The notes beneath the pieces were generated by a model. That model saw nothing but the letters and a program-made list of their open reading frames with translations. It ran no database searches and was not told the DNA's origin. A stretch of DNA of 64,000 nucleotides from Pseudoselenomonas ruminantium (GTDB taxonomy: Bacteria; Bacillota; Negativicutes; Selenomonadales; Selenomonadaceae), in contig SVBX01000007.1 in the NCBI GenBank assembly GCA_015058655.1, positions 62,001 to 126,000 on the forward strand. Direction: 5' to 3'. This document shows, piece after piece, positions 62,264 through 64,000 of the stretch. Position 1 is the stretch's first letter. Each line of letters opens with the position of its first letter. A program made the translations under genes and the position numbers.

Positions 62264-62298
62264 AGCATAATTATACATCTTCATTGTATATTTTTGCA
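62264..62298 (-). promoter_or_regulatory. Candidate tandem ARG boxes upstream of argC
   Basis: TGTATAATTATGCT (62264-62277, reverse) and TGCAAAAATATACA (62285-62298, reverse), starts 21 bp apart; resemble TGAATWWWWATTCA. Confidence 0.5.
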
Positions 62299-62395
62299 AT
62301 AGTCCCCAGAAAATATTTTCCCATTATGCAATAAACTTCGTCAAATGCTCAGCAAATGCGTTATAATGGTGAAGTATCTTCCTAAGGAGGGGACT

Positions 62396-63253
62396 ATGAA
62401 AAAAACAACCAAACGCAAGGCAACCGGGAAAAAAGTCGTTGTCAGGCGGCGCATCAAGCCCCTGCGCTTCCTGGCCCTGCTTATCATCATCTTTGCCATC
62501 GCCTTCGTCTTTTCCGGCGGGCTGATGATCTTCTCGCCCCGCACCTGGCAAGGAGTAGGCGACTTCCTGCCCAAGCTGGAGAAACGCCTGCCCGCCATCG
62601 CCTCAGATACCGCCGAAGAACTCAGCGGCAGCGACAGGCTCTCCCGCTTCTTCTTCCTGCACCGGGCCGTGGAGGCCAGGCTGGACAAAGAAAGCTTTGT
62701 CAGGCTCAAGGATGTGCCGGAAAACCTGCAGCACGCCATCCTGGCAGTGGAGGACCGCCGTTTCTACACCCACCACGGGGTGGATTTTGAAGGCGTGGCC
62801 CGGGCTTCCCTGGTTAATCTCCAGCATGGGGAGATCCAGGAAGGCGCCAGCACCATCACTCAGCAACTGGTGAAGAACCTCTTCCTCACCCATGAGCAGA
62901 CCTTCGGCCGCAAGGGGGAGGAACTGCTGCTGGCTCTGGACATGGAAGCCAGCTACGAAAAAGACGAGATCCTAGAGCTCTATCTCAACACCATCTACTA
63001 CGGCTCCAATTTCTATGGCATCCAGGCTGCCAGCTTAGGCTACTTCGACAAGCAGCCCCGGGAGCTGAATCTCTCTGAAGCCGCCATGCTGGCCGGCCTG
63101 CCCAATGCGCCCTCCCTCTACTCTCCCTATGTGGACTTCAAGATGGCCAAGAAGCGACAGATCGTCGTACTTGATGCCATGGTGCGCAATGGCTACATAG
63201 ACGAAAAGACCGCCGAGGATGCCAAGATCAAGCCCCTGTACTTTGCCCGCTGA
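62396..63253 (+). CDS. Monofunctional peptidoglycan glycosyltransferase (GT51)
   Basis: LQHAILAVEDRRFYTHHGVDFEGVARASLVNLQHGEIQEGASTITQQLVKNLFLT; start at 62396 after AAGGAGGGGACT SD. Confidence 0.93.
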   Translation: MKKTTKRKATGKKVVVRRRIKPLRFLALLIIIFAIAFVFSGGLMIFSPRTWQGVGDFLPKLEKRLPAIASDTAEELSGSDRLSRFFFLHRAVEARLDKESFVRLKDVPENLQHAILAVEDRRFYTHHGVDFEGVARASLVNLQHGEIQEGASTITQQLVKNLFLTHEQTFGRKGEELLLALDMEASYEKDEILELYLNTIYYGSNFYGIQAASLGYFDKQPRELNLSEAAMLAGLPNAPSLYSPYVDFKMAKKRQIVVLDAMVRNGYIDEKTAEDAKIKPLYFAR

Positions 63254-63280
63254 CCTGCCAACTTCATAAAAATGCACAAA

Positions 63281-63309
63281 AGAGACAGCGCCCTCATGAC
63301 GCTGTCTCT
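63281..63309. terminator. Bidirectional hairpin between convergent genes
   Basis: agagacagcg ccctcatga cgctgtctct. Confidence 0.7.
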
Positions 63310-63316
63310 CTTGCTA

Positions 63317-63883
63317 TTAAAATTTACCTTTCAGTTGTTTCTTGAGCTGAGCCTCTGCAGCACGGTCAAAGTGCTTGTAGAACTGCTCGCAGAAGTTGGC
63401 ATAAGTCTTCTCGGAATTCCCCTCGTTCTTATTGGCAAGAATCATGTATGTGTAAAGGAGGTCATTGGTACCGACTTTATACACATCGAAAAAGAAAGCG
63501 GTGCGGCTGTTGTTGGCTACAGTCAGAATGACATAAGCATCAGCCAGGCTATCCAGATTCTCCTTGAAAATCTTGCTGGCCTTGCGGCGGTCAATGACCT
63601 TGATATCCACGCCCTTAGTAGCCTTGATGGTCTCTGCCACTGCATCATAAGACACCACATAGCTACGGGACACGCGACCTGAATCACCAAGTATCTTGGC
63701 AAGCATCTCATTGCCGGGCGCATTGGCAGGAGCCTGATAAAGAGGTGCACCGACGGCAATGCGGTTAATTTCGGTGATGTCCGCCCCCTCCATAAGAGTT
63801 TCCTTGTCAGCATTTGCCAGGGCTACCTGTGTGCCAAGCAGCACCATGCAAGCGATAACCAGCATTTGGATTAGTTTTCTCAT
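63317..63883 (-). CDS. Hypothetical exported protein
   Basis: Signal peptide MRKLIQMLVIACMVLLGTQVALA; intact 188-aa ORF. Confidence 0.65.
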   Translation of the reverse strand: MRKLIQMLVIACMVLLGTQVALANADKETLMEGADITEINRIAVGAPLYQAPANAPGNEMLAKILGDSGRVSRSYVVSYDAVAETIKATKGVDIKVIDRRKASKIFKENLDSLADAYVILTVANNSRTAFFFDVYKVGTNDLLYTYMILANKNEGNSEKTYANFCEQFYKHFDRAAEAQLKKQLKGKF

Positions 63884-64000
63884 GAATTACTTCCCCCTGA
63901 GTATGTAGAATTTCCTGCTTGAACCGGCATCCTGCACCGTTTCGCATTATCTACCATTTTACTACACTTCCAAAAATACTGCTAGTTATTTTTACTCTTT

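Overview
The window looks like a chromosomal segment of a Gram-negative-envelope Firmicute (Negativicutes, Selenomonas-like; inferred from gene content, not proven). Almost every gene is on the minus strand; the only convincing plus-strand gene is a transglycosylase at ~62.4 kb. About 0-26 kb is an accessory surface-glycan locus. It contains rfbF/G/H with a TPP enzyme and an HMGL-like aldolase, a nonulosonic-acid module (neuB-like, neuA-like, TylF-type methyltransferase), glycosyltransferases, FkbM and other methyltransferases carrying a recurring Rossmann-like module, teichoic-acid-type genes (tagD, tagB/F-like, glpQ-like, a cytidylyltransferase/oxidoreductase fusion) and an 873-aa GT-B/beta-propeller-like protein with a truncated paralog. 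About 26-62 kb is mostly housekeeping: ridA, feoAB, zapA, pheST with a T-box, lysS, greA, a complete Arg-to-spermidine operon, ispDF, carD, tcdA, a solitary divergent ftsZ, and argCJBDFGH. Main second-look items: a G8 tract that frame-disrupts a surface-glycan methyltransferase (possible phase variation); a module shared by five proteins in the locus; a palindrome-rich intergenic region at 16.0-16.4 kb; helically phased TGCACCC heptamers at 25.57-25.64 kb; two copies of an IS200/IS605-end-like element with a compensatory hairpin change; a radical-SAM N-terminal remnant; and a promoter/micro-ORF/terminator unit upstream of ftsZ. All calls were made by reading the sequence; no searches were run.
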